The position numbers and the translations under genes were made by a program. This document shows, piece after piece, positions 19,101 through 26,885 of a stretch of DNA of 64,000 nt (the first letter of the stretch is position 1; every line of letters begins with the position of its first letter). This stretch comes from JAHRAW01 sp963693025 (GTDB lineage: Bacteria > Pseudomonadota > Gammaproteobacteria > Arenicellales > Poriferihabitantaceae), in assembly GCA_963693025.1 (NCBI GenBank), contig OY843749.1, forward strand, positions 2,294,001-2,358,000, in the 5' to 3' direction. The notes under the pieces are model-generated. The model worked only from the letters and a program-made list of their open reading frames with translations. It was not told where the DNA came from and did no database searches.

Positions 19101-19310
19101 ATCGCGGGCCTGACCCCCCTACTATTCGAAACCTCCCTACAAGCCCAATTCCTAATCCCAATGGCAACCACGCTGGCTTTCGGTTTGGCGTTCGCCACTC
19201 TGCTGGTGTTGATCGTGATTCCTTCGTTGTTGTTGATTTATGAGAATATGGTGGGGCGGTGGGGGTGGGGGGTGGCCCACGACTCGTCATTCTCGGACGG
19301 TGGGAAATAG
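16167..19310 (+). CDS. RND-family efflux pump (second system), C-terminus ending in a repeat fragment
   Basis: A 1047-residue inner-membrane pump. It starts with NLIAIFCNHPVAANLLMVMM and has the periplasmic porter domains and the helix-4 motif LFGLIMALGIIVDDSIVVGEEA with the proton-relay Asp pair. It differs clearly from the pump at 5365. The last residues (HDSSFSDGGK) and the stop codon are supplied by a fragment of the intergenic CGTCATTCTCGA repeat, so the original C-terminus seems to have been replaced. No outer-membrane factor is adjacent. Confidence 0.88.
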   Translation: MEAAGRSNLIAIFCNHPVAANLLMVMMLLAGVWGIKQLNTQFFPSFDIPAATVVTTWSGASSGDIEELITIPLEQELRNVDFLQKMTSSSSEGVSLIALEFEEGADLSLAVERVKDRVDQTTNLPDGAETPEVSRAVDYDTIVRFLITGANNTLDELRALARRYEVELLERGIARVNITGLPAEQIAIEVPSRELRQLGLSLDDIGRRVEAWSQDAPVGIVGRAGISRQLRFRERRTTELAFESVPVVAGEQGRLLSLGEIANIERQPKAGQTAVTYRGQPAVSLRLERTENGDSLQSARIYRDWLAETRLTLPPGVELIPFNEQWELLSDRINLLIKNGLGGLVLVVLILFLFMNGRVAWWTAVSIPVSFMAALAVLYLLGGSLNMISLFGLIMALGIIVDDSIVVGEEAMAQYERGTRPRLASEKAARKMIGPVFASSLTTISAFMPLLLVGGIIGTLMQAIPTVVICVIVASLIECFLVLPGHLTHSFRNMRSREPSRVRRFLERRFERFREGFFRPLATLAVAHRWSTLAVALALLIITIGWMAGGRIAFQFFPNTEGDRIFANISFVSGTPAGEVKAYLEEVERALYEVEREFDEDFVELVTSLHGTVLGFESAADRRGDHFAVAQAVLTDPDRRRTRNRDIIAAWRAKLPPPPGLENLIVLEPQGGPPGSDLDLTVSGADIARVKLAAQALQDVLKDLPGVSGLSDDSPYGREQMVLELTPTAEALGLNVGNISRQLRAAYNGYELQELSDGHDDIEVRVMLPAAERNNVARLSALPIVLPNGRVEPIENLATIRHERGFDTIRHADGKLAVTVTGNIDAAINNANQIRAELEAGVLPQLAADYGVEFTFGGRQSDQAETLGDMQLGVMLALALIYLVLAWVFGSYGWPLIVMFVIPFGMVGAIWGHAAMGQDLTVLSLFGFFALSGIVVNDSIILVVFYKQLRMRGMPVAEAVVEAACMRLRAVLLTSLTTIAGLTPLLFETSLQAQFLIPMATTLAFGLAFATLLVLIVIPSLLLIYENMVGRWGWGVAHDSSFSDGGK

Positions 19311-19317
19311 GGAGCCT
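19284..19317 (-). repeat. End fragment of the CGTCATTCTCGA repeat inside the RND pump 3' end
   Basis: CGTCATTCTCGGACGGTGGG followed by AAATAGGGAGCC matches the left end of reverse-oriented copies such as 8759-8791. It overlaps the last codons and the stop of the pump gene and reaches the end of nagZ on the other strand. Confidence 0.7.
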
Positions 19318-20347
19318 ATCCCAACCCCACCACCAACTCTTCACCCATTCTTTCAATCCCCGCCGACTCAATTCCAGCGGCCACATCAGCCTGCATCCCC
19401 AACAACCGCGCTTGCTCGCCAACGTACTCCCCCCCCAACCCATCAGCCGCAAACCGCGCACCGGCAGGGTCGTTGCATACCAACGCCATATCGCAACCTG
19501 CAGCAAGCGCAGCGAGGGTTTTGGCGGGGGGGGCGGCGGCGCCGGCGCCTTTCATGCTCAGGTCGTCGCTGAAGATGACGCCGGTGAAATTCAACTCTTC
19601 CCGGAGCATTTCTTTTAGCCAGAACGGTGAATAGGTCGGCGGTTGGCGGTCGATGTGCTCGAACAGCAGGTGCGCGGTCATGATGCCGGCGAGGTGGGGG
19701 GCGAGGCGCGTGAAGGGCAGGAGGTCGCGTTGCGCGATGTCGTTCAGGCTGCGCGAATCGACCGGCAGTTCGTGGTGCGAGTCGGCGCTGACGCCGCCGT
19801 GGCCGGGGAAGTGTTTGCCGGTGGCGGCCATGCCGGCGCGCTTCATGCCGGCGATGTAGGCGCGCGCCAAATCGCAGACGGCGGCGGGGTCGCGGTGGAA
19901 GGCGCGCTCGCCGATTACGCCGCTGTGCGGGTGGCGGCAGTCGAGCACCGGGGCGAAACTGAAATCCACGCCGGTCTGCAAGACCTCGGCGGCCATCAGT
20001 TGCCCGGCGGTTGAACTCAGCGCGAGCGCGCGCTCGCGGTCGCGGTCATACAGTTCGCCGATGCGCGCCGGCGCGGGGAGCGGATGAAACCCGTCCGTGA
20101 AGCGCTGCACCCGCCCGCCTTCCTGGTCGACCGCCACCAGCAGGGCGGGCGAGCGGAGCGCCTTTATTTCGGCGACGAGCGCGCGCACTTGCGCTTTGCT
20201 GCGGTAGTTGCGCGCGAACAGGATGACCGCGCCGACCGCCGGGTGACGCAAGAAATCGGACTCGTCCGCGCTCAGGGTTTCTCCGCCGAGGTCAACCATC
20301 AGGGGACCGAGCGGCAGCGATGGGGCAGAGTGCGCCGCCTCAGCCAT
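19316..20347 (-). CDS. nagZ: Beta-N-acetylhexosaminidase NagZ
   Basis: A glycoside hydrolase family 3 enzyme of cytoplasmic peptidoglycan recycling that removes GlcNAc from anhydro-muropeptides. It has 343 residues. Signatures are VAVDQEGGRVQRF, FSFAPVLDCRHPHSGVIGERAF, the GKHFPGHGGVSADSHHELP loop with the catalytic His and Asp of NagZ, and VIFSDDLSMKGA containing the nucleophile Asp. It heads a run of complement-strand genes that includes an L,D-transpeptidase, fitting a cell-wall theme. Confidence 0.93.
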   Translation of the reverse strand: MAEAAHSAPSLPLGPLMVDLGGETLSADESDFLRHPAVGAVILFARNYRSKAQVRALVAEIKALRSPALLVAVDQEGGRVQRFTDGFHPLPAPARIGELYDRDRERALALSSTAGQLMAAEVLQTGVDFSFAPVLDCRHPHSGVIGERAFHRDPAAVCDLARAYIAGMKRAGMAATGKHFPGHGGVSADSHHELPVDSRSLNDIAQRDLLPFTRLAPHLAGIMTAHLLFEHIDRQPPTYSPFWLKEMLREELNFTGVIFSDDLSMKGAGAAAPPAKTLAALAAGCDMALVCNDPAGARFAADGLGGEYVGEQARLLGMQADVAAGIESAGIERMGEELVVGLG

Positions 20348-20361
20348 AACGGCGATACGCC

Positions 20362-20862
20362 TCAGCCACGAATATCAACCGGCGTGCCGACGGCCACTCG
20401 CTCGAAGAGTTCGACCACATCGCGGCTTGTCATGCGGATGCAACCGTGCGACCCCGGTTTCCCCATGGCGACGTCGTCGGGGGCGCCGTGGATGTAGATG
20501 TAGCGGCGCATGCTATCGACGTTGCCGAGGCGGTTGAAGCCCGGCTGGCAGCCGCTGAGCCACAGGATGCGCGTCAAAATCCAGTCCCTGTCCGGCGCGC
20601 CGGCGCGCAGCGTGGCGGCGAAAATTTCGCCGGTCGGTCGCCGCCCGACAAACACGCTGCCGAGCGGCGCGCCGTGGCCGATTTTCGCACGGATGATGTG
20701 CTTGCCCCGCGGCGTGCATTCGCTATTGATGACTTCGCCGACTCCATTGGCGGCGCTGGAAATATCGTATTCGGCAAGCACGCCATCCCGTTCATCGAGC
20801 AACGCCAGCGTCTGGCGGGGTATGTCGATGCGGATGCGCCGACCGGCGGTTGCCGGGCTCAT
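20362..20862 (-). CDS. L,D-transpeptidase (YkuD domain)
   Basis: A 166-residue protein consisting of one YkuD domain, with the catalytic segment YIYIHGAPDDVAMG followed by KPGSHGCIRMTSRDVVELF (HX..SHGCIRM, catalytic Cys). Family members cross-link peptidoglycan or attach lipoproteins to it. No signal peptide is visible, which is odd for an enzyme acting in the periplasm; it is similar in size to short YbiS/YcfS-like or YnhG-like domain proteins. The start ATG overlaps the stop of the upstream phosphatase gene by four bases, so translation is coupled. Confidence 0.85.
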   Translation of the reverse strand: MSPATAGRRIRIDIPRQTLALLDERDGVLAEYDISSAANGVGEVINSECTPRGKHIIRAKIGHGAPLGSVFVGRRPTGEIFAATLRAGAPDRDWILTRILWLSGCQPGFNRLGNVDSMRRYIYIHGAPDDVAMGKPGSHGCIRMTSRDVVELFERVAVGTPVDIRG

Positions 20863-21335
20863 CGCTGCGCGACAATGTGGTCGAGCAAGTCGTTGCTCGC
20901 CTGCTCGATTAAATCCAACGCCTGGTCGAATCCGTGCTCGCCGCCGTAGTAGGGGTCGGGCACTTCGTCGAGTTCGATGTGCGGGCTCAAGTCGAGAAAC
21001 AGGCGGACTTTGTGGCGGTGTTGCGCGCCGGCGAGGCGCGTCAGGCTGGTGTAATTGGCGCGGTCCATCGCGATGATGTAGTCGAACGCCGCCATGTCGT
21101 CGGCGTGGGTTTGGCGCGCGCGCAAGCCGCTCAGGTCGATGCCGCGGCGCGCGGCGGCGCTTGTGGCGCGGTGGTCGGGCGGCGCGCCGATGTGCCAGTC
21201 GCCGGTGCCGGCGGAATCGATGTCAAAGCGCTGCGCCAGCCCGCGGGATTCGACGGCTTTTCTGAACACGCCCTCGGCGGTCGGCGAGCGGCAAATGTTG
21301 CCGAGGCAGACGAACAATACGCGGTGGACGGTCAT
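20859..21335 (-). CDS. Low-molecular-weight protein-tyrosine phosphatase
   Basis: A cytoplasmic phosphatase of 158 residues with the active-site loop CLGNICRSP (Cys10, Arg16) and the general-acid motif DPYYGG near residue 125, both intact. Members dephosphorylate protein tyrosines, sometimes regulators of polysaccharide synthesis, or act on small phosphoesters. It is four-base overlapped with the L,D-transpeptidase gene downstream, and spoT ends about 20 bases upstream, so it may belong to the rpoZ-spoT transcript. Confidence 0.9.
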   Translation of the reverse strand: MTVHRVLFVCLGNICRSPTAEGVFRKAVESRGLAQRFDIDSAGTGDWHIGAPPDHRATSAAARRGIDLSGLRARQTHADDMAAFDYIIAMDRANYTSLTRLAGAQHRHKVRLFLDLSPHIELDEVPDPYYGGEHGFDQALDLIEQASNDLLDHIVAQR

Positions 21336-21353
21336 GGCGGCGGTGGTATCGGG

Positions 21354-23516
21354 CTAAGCGCGCGACAAGTTAATCACCGATTTTTCCGCGTGCAACTGGC
21401 GCATGATGTCCGCCAGATGTTTGCGCCCGGTGACCTCGATGATGAAAGACATCGACGCGGTGTGATGCTGTTGGTCGACTTGCAGGTTGTTGATGTTGGA
21501 TTCGTGCTCGGCGATGATGTTGCTGACGCCGGCGAGCACGCCCGGCTCGTTGCGCGTTTCCATTTTTATCATCACCTGAAACTTGCCCTTGGTCGACTCC
21601 GACCACGCCAGATGAAAATAGTTGTCGGGGTGGCGCATGATTTCCTTGCAGTTGGGGCAGTTGGAGCGGTGCACGACCAGCCCCCGCCCGCTGGTCATGG
21701 CGCCGATGATGTGGTCGCCGGGAATCGGGTGGCAGCAGTTGGCGTGCGTAACCAGCAGCCGCTCGGTGCCCTCAATGGTCATGGCGGCGGGCTTGCCATC
21801 GCCGCCGCTGCCGTTGCCACCGCCGGCGTCGTTCGCTGCAATCAACTGCTTCGCCACCAGCGTCGGCAAACGCTTGCCAAAACCAATGTCGCGCACCAAC
21901 TGCGTCCAGTCGGCTATCTGCAGGTGTTTCAACAGCGCAACCTTGTGCGTGCTCGGGATGCGCAGCCGACGGTATCCCTGTTTGCCGAGCGCCTGCTTGA
22001 GCAGTTTGCCGCCGAGTTTGAACGACTCCTTGTCCTTTTGCTGGTTGAGAAAATGCCGAATGGAAGCGCGCGCTTTGGAGGTGACCGCATAGTCCAGCCA
22101 CGCCGGCAGCGGGCGCGCGCTTCTCGATGTGACGATCTCAATGTGGTCGCCGTTGCTCAGCCGTTGATGCAGAGGCACCATCTGCTGCTCGATGCGCGCG
22201 CCGATGCAGCGGTTGCCGACATCGGTGTGCACGGCGTAGGCGAAATCCAACGCCGTGGAGCCGCGCGGCAGCCGCTTAATATCGCCCTTGGGGGTGAACA
22301 CATAGACCTCGTCGGGAAACAAATCGGCTTTGAGGTGCTCAAGAAACTCCCCGGAGTCGAGCGACTTTTGCTGCGACTCGAGGAAACTGCTGAGCCATTT
22401 TTGCGCCAGTTGCTGGGGCGCATGCTCGCCGGTCGTTTCGGTTTTATACAACCAATGCGAGGCGACCCCCTTTTCCGCCACGCGGTGCATCGCCTTGCTG
22501 CGGATTTGCACTTCCACCGACTGCCCGAAGGGTCCCATGACCACGGTGTGCAGCGATTGGTAGCCGTTCACTTTGGGGATGGCGATGTAGTCCTTGAAAC
22601 TTTCCGGGCGGGGTTTGTATAACTGGTGAATGACGCCGAGCGCGTGATAACACTGCGGGCGCGTTTCGGTGACGATGCGAATCGCGTTGATGTCCTGGAC
22701 GTCCCTGAGCAGCAGTTTCTTTTGCTGCATCTTGCGGTAGATGCTGTAGATGTCCTTCTCCCGCCCGGTCACCCGCGCGTCGATGCCGGCGCGCTCCAGC
22801 ACCGCCTGGGTCTTGACGCACAACTCGCCGACCACCGACTTGCGCCCGCGCTTTTTGCTGTTGAGTTTTTTTGAGATGGCGTTGTAGCGCTTCGGGTAGA
22901 GGCTCGACAGGCCGAGGTCTTCGAGTTTCTGCGCGAGGTCGCGCATGCCGAGGCGGTTGGCGATGGGCGCGTAAATCTCCAGCGTCTGCCGCGCGACGCG
23001 GCGTTTTTTTTCTTCCTTGAGCGAGCCCAGGGTGCGCATGTTGTGCAGGCGGTCGGACAGTTTGATGATGATGACGCGGATGTCCTTGGCGGTCGCCATG
23101 AACATCTTCCTGAACGACGCGGCTTCGGCGTGCTCTTTGGGCTCCTGCTCCAGTTGACTGACCTTGCTGACGCCGTCCACCAGTTCGGCGACATCATCGC
23201 CAAAGCGCTCGGCGAGTTGGCTGAGCGTGATGTCGGTGTCCTCGACCACGTCGTGCAGCACCGCGGCGATGATGGTGCGGCTGTCCATGCGCATCTCGCC
23301 GAGGATGCGCGCCACCGCCAGCGGGTGGTAAATGTAGGCTTCGCCGCTTTCGCGGGTTTGCCCGGCGTGGGCGCCGGCGCCGAACAGGCAGGCGTCGTGA
23401 ATGTTGGCGACGGCGTCTTCGCCGAGGTAGTCGCCGAGGTAGCCGAGCAGTTCGTCAATCAGCGCCCGGTGGCGCGAGTTTGCCGTGCCGCTCAGCGCCG
23501 CGCCGGTCGATAACAA
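21354..23516 (-). CDS. spoT: Bifunctional (p)ppGpp synthetase/hydrolase SpoT
   Basis: Controls the stringent-response alarmone. About 720 residues. The HD hydrolase domain has YHPLAVARIL and LHDVVEDT intact. The synthetase domain has GREKDIYSIYRKMQ, DINAIRIV, GYQSLHTVVMGPFG and VEVQIRS. Then come a TGS domain (VYVFTPKGDIKRLPRGSTALDFAYAV), a zinc-finger-like region (CCHPIPGD) and a C-terminal ACT domain (TRNEPGVLAGVSNIIAEHES). Both catalytic halves look functional. The start is uncertain: the frame is open to an ATG at 23627 inside rpoZ, so a TTG at 23516 just after the rpoZ stop is chosen. Confidence 0.9.
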   Translation of the reverse strand: MLSTGAALSGTANSRHRALIDELLGYLGDYLGEDAVANIHDACLFGAGAHAGQTRESGEAYIYHPLAVARILGEMRMDSRTIIAAVLHDVVEDTDITLSQLAERFGDDVAELVDGVSKVSQLEQEPKEHAEAASFRKMFMATAKDIRVIIIKLSDRLHNMRTLGSLKEEKKRRVARQTLEIYAPIANRLGMRDLAQKLEDLGLSSLYPKRYNAISKKLNSKKRGRKSVVGELCVKTQAVLERAGIDARVTGREKDIYSIYRKMQQKKLLLRDVQDINAIRIVTETRPQCYHALGVIHQLYKPRPESFKDYIAIPKVNGYQSLHTVVMGPFGQSVEVQIRSKAMHRVAEKGVASHWLYKTETTGEHAPQQLAQKWLSSFLESQQKSLDSGEFLEHLKADLFPDEVYVFTPKGDIKRLPRGSTALDFAYAVHTDVGNRCIGARIEQQMVPLHQRLSNGDHIEIVTSRSARPLPAWLDYAVTSKARASIRHFLNQQKDKESFKLGGKLLKQALGKQGYRRLRIPSTHKVALLKHLQIADWTQLVRDIGFGKRLPTLVAKQLIAANDAGGGNGSGGDGKPAAMTIEGTERLLVTHANCCHPIPGDHIIGAMTSGRGLVVHRSNCPNCKEIMRHPDNYFHLAWSESTKGKFQVMIKMETRNEPGVLAGVSNIIAEHESNINNLQVDQQHHTASMSFIIEVTGRKHLADIMRQLHAEKSVINLSRA

Positions 23517-23541
23517 GCGCGCGCGAGCCGGCTCACGGAGT

Positions 23542-23868
23542 TCAGCCGTCGTCCGTTTCCACCGTCGGCTCAGCGGTATTCGGCTCGCCACGGGTTTCCC
23601 CTTCGATAGAGTCGCCATCATCTTCACTCAACTCGCCGTTCTCGTCAAAGGTCAATTCGGGAAAGGTGGTTTCCTCTTCCAGAATTGACGGACCGATCAG
23701 GCCTTCGGCGATTTCGCGCAGCGCCAACACGGTCGGTTTGTCGTTGTCAACCTCGACCAGCGGCTCGGCGCCCAGCACTAGTTGCCGCGCCCGCTTGGTT
23801 GCGATTAAGACCAACTGAAATCGGTTGTCCACATGTTCGAGACAATCAGTTACGGTTACACGCGCCAT
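23542..23868 (-). CDS. rpoZ: RNA polymerase omega subunit
   Basis: A small RNA polymerase assembly subunit, 108 residues. The N-terminus MARVTVTDCLEHVDNRFQLV and ATKRARQLVLG are the family signature, followed by KPTVLALREIAEGLI. The tail is longer and more acidic than in E. coli (TFDENGELSEDDGDS). It sits directly upstream of spoT, as in other gammaproteobacteria, with gmk upstream. Confidence 0.93.
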   Translation of the reverse strand: MARVTVTDCLEHVDNRFQLVLIATKRARQLVLGAEPLVEVDNDKPTVLALREIAEGLIGPSILEEETTFPELTFDENGELSEDDGDSIEGETRGEPNTAEPTVETDDG

Positions 23869-23928
23869 CTAAAATTCCTCTTGAAATAAAAAGTAAAAAG
23901 TAAAACCCATCAATCCGGCGTTTTGCGT

Positions 23929-24534
23929 TCAGCGTCGATCGCTCAGCGCCGGCAGAATGGCTTCGAGTTCGGCATACGCCCGGTCGAATTCATCGTTGAC
24001 GATGATGTGATCATACTCGTCCCGGTGGCTCATTTCATCCCGCGCCGCCCGCATGCGCGCCGCGATGACTTCGTCGGCGTCCTGCCGTCTCGACTTCAGC
24101 CGCTCTTCCAGCGCCGCCAGCGAAGGCGGCATCACAAAAACCGAGCGCGCCTGCGGAAACCGGCGGCGCACCGTGCGCGCGCCCTGCCAGTCGATTTCGA
24201 GAATAGCATGTTTGCCCCGCGAAATCAGCGTCTCAATCGCGCGCGCCGAAGTCCCGTAATAGTTCCCAAACACAGTCGCATGCTCAATAAACCGCCCGTC
24301 CGCAATCATCGCCTCAAACTCCCCCTTGCCGACAAAGTGATAATCCACCCCATCCTCCTCGCCGGGACGCTGCGCCCGCGTAGTATGCGAAACCGCCAAC
24401 CCCGCATCAGGTCTGCACGCCACCAACCGCCGCGCCAGGCTGGTCTTGCCGGCGCCGGAAGGCGCCGAGAGGATGATTACGGCGGGGGTGGTGGGCGATG
24501 GTTTGCGGAGAAGGGTTTCGTTATTCACGGTCAT
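23929..24534 (-). CDS. gmk: Guanylate kinase
   Basis: Phosphorylates GMP to GDP; essential cytoplasmic enzyme. It has 201 residues with the P-loop ILSAPSGAGKTSLARR (about residues 21-36), SHTTRAQRPGEEDGVDYHFV for GMP binding, and EIDWQGARTVRRRFP. Its ATG overlaps the stop of the upstream PD-(D/E)XK-type gene by four bases, so it seems translated from a message that starts with the putative defence pair. rpoZ and spoT follow downstream. Confidence 0.95.
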   Translation of the reverse strand: MTVNNETLLRKPSPTTPAVIILSAPSGAGKTSLARRLVACRPDAGLAVSHTTRAQRPGEEDGVDYHFVGKGEFEAMIADGRFIEHATVFGNYYGTSARAIETLISRGKHAILEIDWQGARTVRRRFPQARSVFVMPPSLAALEERLKSRRQDADEVIAARMRAARDEMSHRDEYDHIIVNDEFDRAYAELEAILPALSDRR

Positions 24535-25091
24535 TTTTGCCGGTCAACGGCCGCCTTGAGCGCCCGCCATTCGACCGGAGGGGCCAATCGGTTGAGCGTC
24601 GCAATTCCCAACGACGCCTGCTCGCCGAGATTGTCGTTGATGGTGTCGGTGGAGACAACCCAAAACTTCCAGCAGGATGGGTCGGCAACATTGGCGTTGT
24701 TGGCCGGGGTTGCTTCGTGGAGGCAGAAGACATAGAGGTCGGCGGTTCGCCGCGGCGGGTCGTAAGTCTCCCAGACATTGGTGGCCGCATCCCACGCCAT
24801 TTTTTGCGGCTTGACGGAAAAGCGCGGCGTTGAATTTTGAGTCTGTGGCCAAACTTGACTCAGCCCGGCGGCTTTCACTTCAATGGCGATGCCACCATAA
24901 CGCAAATCACACGAATCCCATTCCTTGCGCGGCAAACCCCCATCAACCACCCCAAGCGCAACCCCCACCAACCACTCCGCAAAAACCCCCCGGTTGCTAT
25001 TACTAACCAAATCACCACAAGCCCACTTTCGAAAGGCATTGAGGTCGGGGTGCATGGGTTTGTTTTGCGGGGGTGGGGTCGGGGTGTTCAT
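24531..25091 (-). CDS. PD-(D/E)XK nuclease-like protein of unknown specificity
   Basis: A 186-residue protein. FAEWLVGVALG, KEWDSCDLRYGG and IAIEVKAAGL give the E...D...ExK spacing of restriction-like nucleases; RRTADLYVFCLHEA later fits the same fold. No named family is recognised. The ATG at 25091 shares a base with the stop of the upstream YaaA/HEPN gene (TAATG), and its own stop overlaps gmk, so the three are coupled. An in-frame ATG at 25139 would lie within the upstream gene. Possible role: restriction or abortive-infection effector (inference). Confidence 0.6.
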   Translation of the reverse strand: MNTPTPPPQNKPMHPDLNAFRKWACGDLVSNSNRGVFAEWLVGVALGVVDGGLPRKEWDSCDLRYGGIAIEVKAAGLSQVWPQTQNSTPRFSVKPQKMAWDAATNVWETYDPPRRTADLYVFCLHEATPANNANVADPSCWKFWVVSTDTINDNLGEQASLGIATLNRLAPPVEWRALKAAVDRQK

Positions 25092-26245
25092 TAGTAATCG
25101 ACGTCCTCCGGTTCGGTATACCCTTTTCCTTTTGCCCAATCTACGATTTTTTTATAGTTCTTTCTTGCGTTATCTATTTGCGTGGGAGTAGGGCTTTTGA
25201 CGTATTCGTGAACCAGATCATTTCTGAATCTGTTAATCTTAAACATAGTGATGCCGATTCTCTTGTCCTCGGCTCGGCACTCGCGGCTAAAAAGGTCAAT
25301 TCTGGATGCAAGGGAAGGCTTGCCGCTACGGTTTGTTTGTTGTATCCCTTCGCTGTCTAGAAATTCACCAACGTTGGCCACCATTCTCAGCGCCCACACC
25401 GCATAGGTTTCTCGCTTTGAGAGAGATGCACCGGCTGGAATCCATTCAGGGGGACTTGATCTGAACCTAATGCCCGCCGGTCGGATCGTGTGGCCAAAGC
25501 GGATGTCCGACAGACTTGGCTCCGGTTTTTTGCTGAGAAAAAGGCTGGCCGCACTACCGAGCCGGGGGAGCAAATTAACACCAATTTGTTCGCCCTCCCG
25601 AGGAGAGCTACTCACAGAGTAGAATACTTTGCTGTCGGTGGTCTTTTCCTCGATTTTTTCCCAATCAATCAGGTGGCGGTATGATTCCTCGGCCATAAAA
25701 TCAAAAACACGATCTATCTTGCATTCGTTCATATAGGCAATTACGAGCTCGGTTAAAAGATCGCCCTCTTTCCAAAGATGCTTAATTTTTCGCTCTTCCG
25801 GCACATTGCAATTATAGTTCTGGATCGGCTCGGTTGGAGCCAGTAGTCCATAAAGCCCGGATACGATAAGCAAGTGGTTTTCGGAGGGGTTACTCAAGCG
25901 TTTAATGCAAGCGTCAATGTCGTCAATAGCGCTACCAAAATTTGTGTAGAACCTTTCACGGTATCGTTTCAATGCGGGCATGTAGAGCCCGAGTTTCTCA
26001 CTAGATTGATTTATGTCAGGGCCGCATTGTAAATCTTTATTCACTGGAACTGTGCTAAAAAACTTCCACTCACGCTCCCGGTCCTTGTGAGTGATGTGTG
26101 TGAATGCCCGACTGCGAGCGTCATTGATTTTCTCCCTCATACCAGGAAGAACATCAGTTATTTTTCGCGCATCGGCATCGTATTCTTTTACTTCGCCTTT
26201 TGTTTCTTTGTAGTTAGAACAAATCGTCAAAATTAAATTATGCAT
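25091..26245 (-). CDS. YaaA-like domain protein with C-terminal HEPN motif
   Basis: 384 residues, AT-rich compared with its neighbours. The middle region LLIVSGLYGLLAPTEPIQNY resembles the YaaA/DUF6884 nucleic-acid-associated domain. The C-terminal helical part has FRNDLVHEYVKSPT, an Rx4H motif like that of HEPN ribonucleases, in the usual late position. It is translationally coupled to a PD-(D/E)XK-like gene. HEPN plus nuclease pairs are common in phage defence and toxin systems, so defence is a reasonable inference. I recognise no named system with this combination. Confidence 0.55.
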   Translation of the reverse strand: MHNLILTICSNYKETKGEVKEYDADARKITDVLPGMREKINDARSRAFTHITHKDREREWKFFSTVPVNKDLQCGPDINQSSEKLGLYMPALKRYRERFYTNFGSAIDDIDACIKRLSNPSENHLLIVSGLYGLLAPTEPIQNYNCNVPEERKIKHLWKEGDLLTELVIAYMNECKIDRVFDFMAEESYRHLIDWEKIEEKTTDSKVFYSVSSSPREGEQIGVNLLPRLGSAASLFLSKKPEPSLSDIRFGHTIRPAGIRFRSSPPEWIPAGASLSKRETYAVWALRMVANVGEFLDSEGIQQTNRSGKPSLASRIDLFSRECRAEDKRIGITMFKINRFRNDLVHEYVKSPTPTQIDNARKNYKKIVDWAKGKGYTEPEDVDY

Positions 26246-26389
26246 AACTAAAACTTTCCGAAATTAAACAAGAGTCAAGATAACTTGGGGGATTTTTCTA
26301 CATGAGTTCAGCAGTATTGTATACACCTTTTAGCGATGATGATTATTAAAGCGGAACTCGTACTCTTTGATGGGCGGGTGGTCTCACGG

Positions 26390-26650
26390 CTATGCTTCAG
26401 AACTTGCCTGGCGGCTATTGGCGAACATCCAGAAGGCCTCAATGCCGTTGGTGTGAACGAACCCACGTACGAGCTCATCGTTGCCATGTGTCACCTTGAT
26501 GGGGCGGTCATAGCCAAGCCATCCCAGTCGCCCAGCCCGTCCGAGTAGAGCACACTGTCCAGCGCCACGTGACCACGAATCACGGCTGGTAGCGTGGTTT
26601 TGCGACTTTTTGTGCAGACATGGCCATTGCGCTGGAGCAAGCCGAACCGG
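26390..26650 (-). pseudogene. IS1595-family (ISXO2-like) transposase remnant
   Basis: Two overlapping frames on the complement strand each carry part of the transposase C-terminal half. One gives TLPAVIRGHVALDSVLYSDG and the shifted one gives GYDRPIKVTHGNDELVRGF followed by VHTNGIEAFW, the last being the diagnostic motif. A frameshift lies near 26520. The N-terminal half is missing. The remnant sits between the putative defence pair and the ABC/hydantoinase locus. The rest of the 26246-26885 gap shows only AT-rich sequence and the operator described separately. Confidence 0.65.
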
Positions 26651-26815
26651 TCGTGTTGCAGGATGCACCGCGCCCGCGTTTGTCGAGATGCAATGGACGC
26701 CGGAAGTTGGCTTAGAAAAATAGAGAATGGAAAAAATAGAAATTTTTCGTTGAATATCAAATAGTTAATAGTATTTCCGTTCCTCGATCTGACCTTCTGA
26801 ATTTTTCAAATAAAT

Positions 26816-26838
26816 TATTGACTAACAAGTTAGTATAT
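26816..26838 (+). promoter_or_regulatory. Palindromic operator upstream of the ABC transporter operon
   Basis: ACTAAC-AA-GTTAGT (26821-26834) within a 23-bp block (TATTGACTAAC, two bases, GTTAGTATAT). The same block, in the same orientation relative to the gene, precedes hyuA at 33936-33958. Six-bp arms and AT-rich flanks suit a TetR-type repressor, and one is encoded in this operon. It lies about 50 bases from the start codon. Promoter boxes cannot be fixed. Confidence 0.65.
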
Positions 26839-26885
26839 GCTGGAATTGGCACTTCAATTTTCATGTTTAAAATCAGGAGTCCGAA

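Noticed and set aside
21354..23627. spoT starting at the ATG at 23627
   Set aside because: This would overlap rpoZ by 86 bases and add residues with no family similarity; a start after the rpoZ stop is more likely.
26818..26841. TTGACT and TATGCT as promoter boxes at the hyu-locus operator
   Set aside because: The spacing of 12 bases is too short for a sigma-70 promoter, so only the operator is called.
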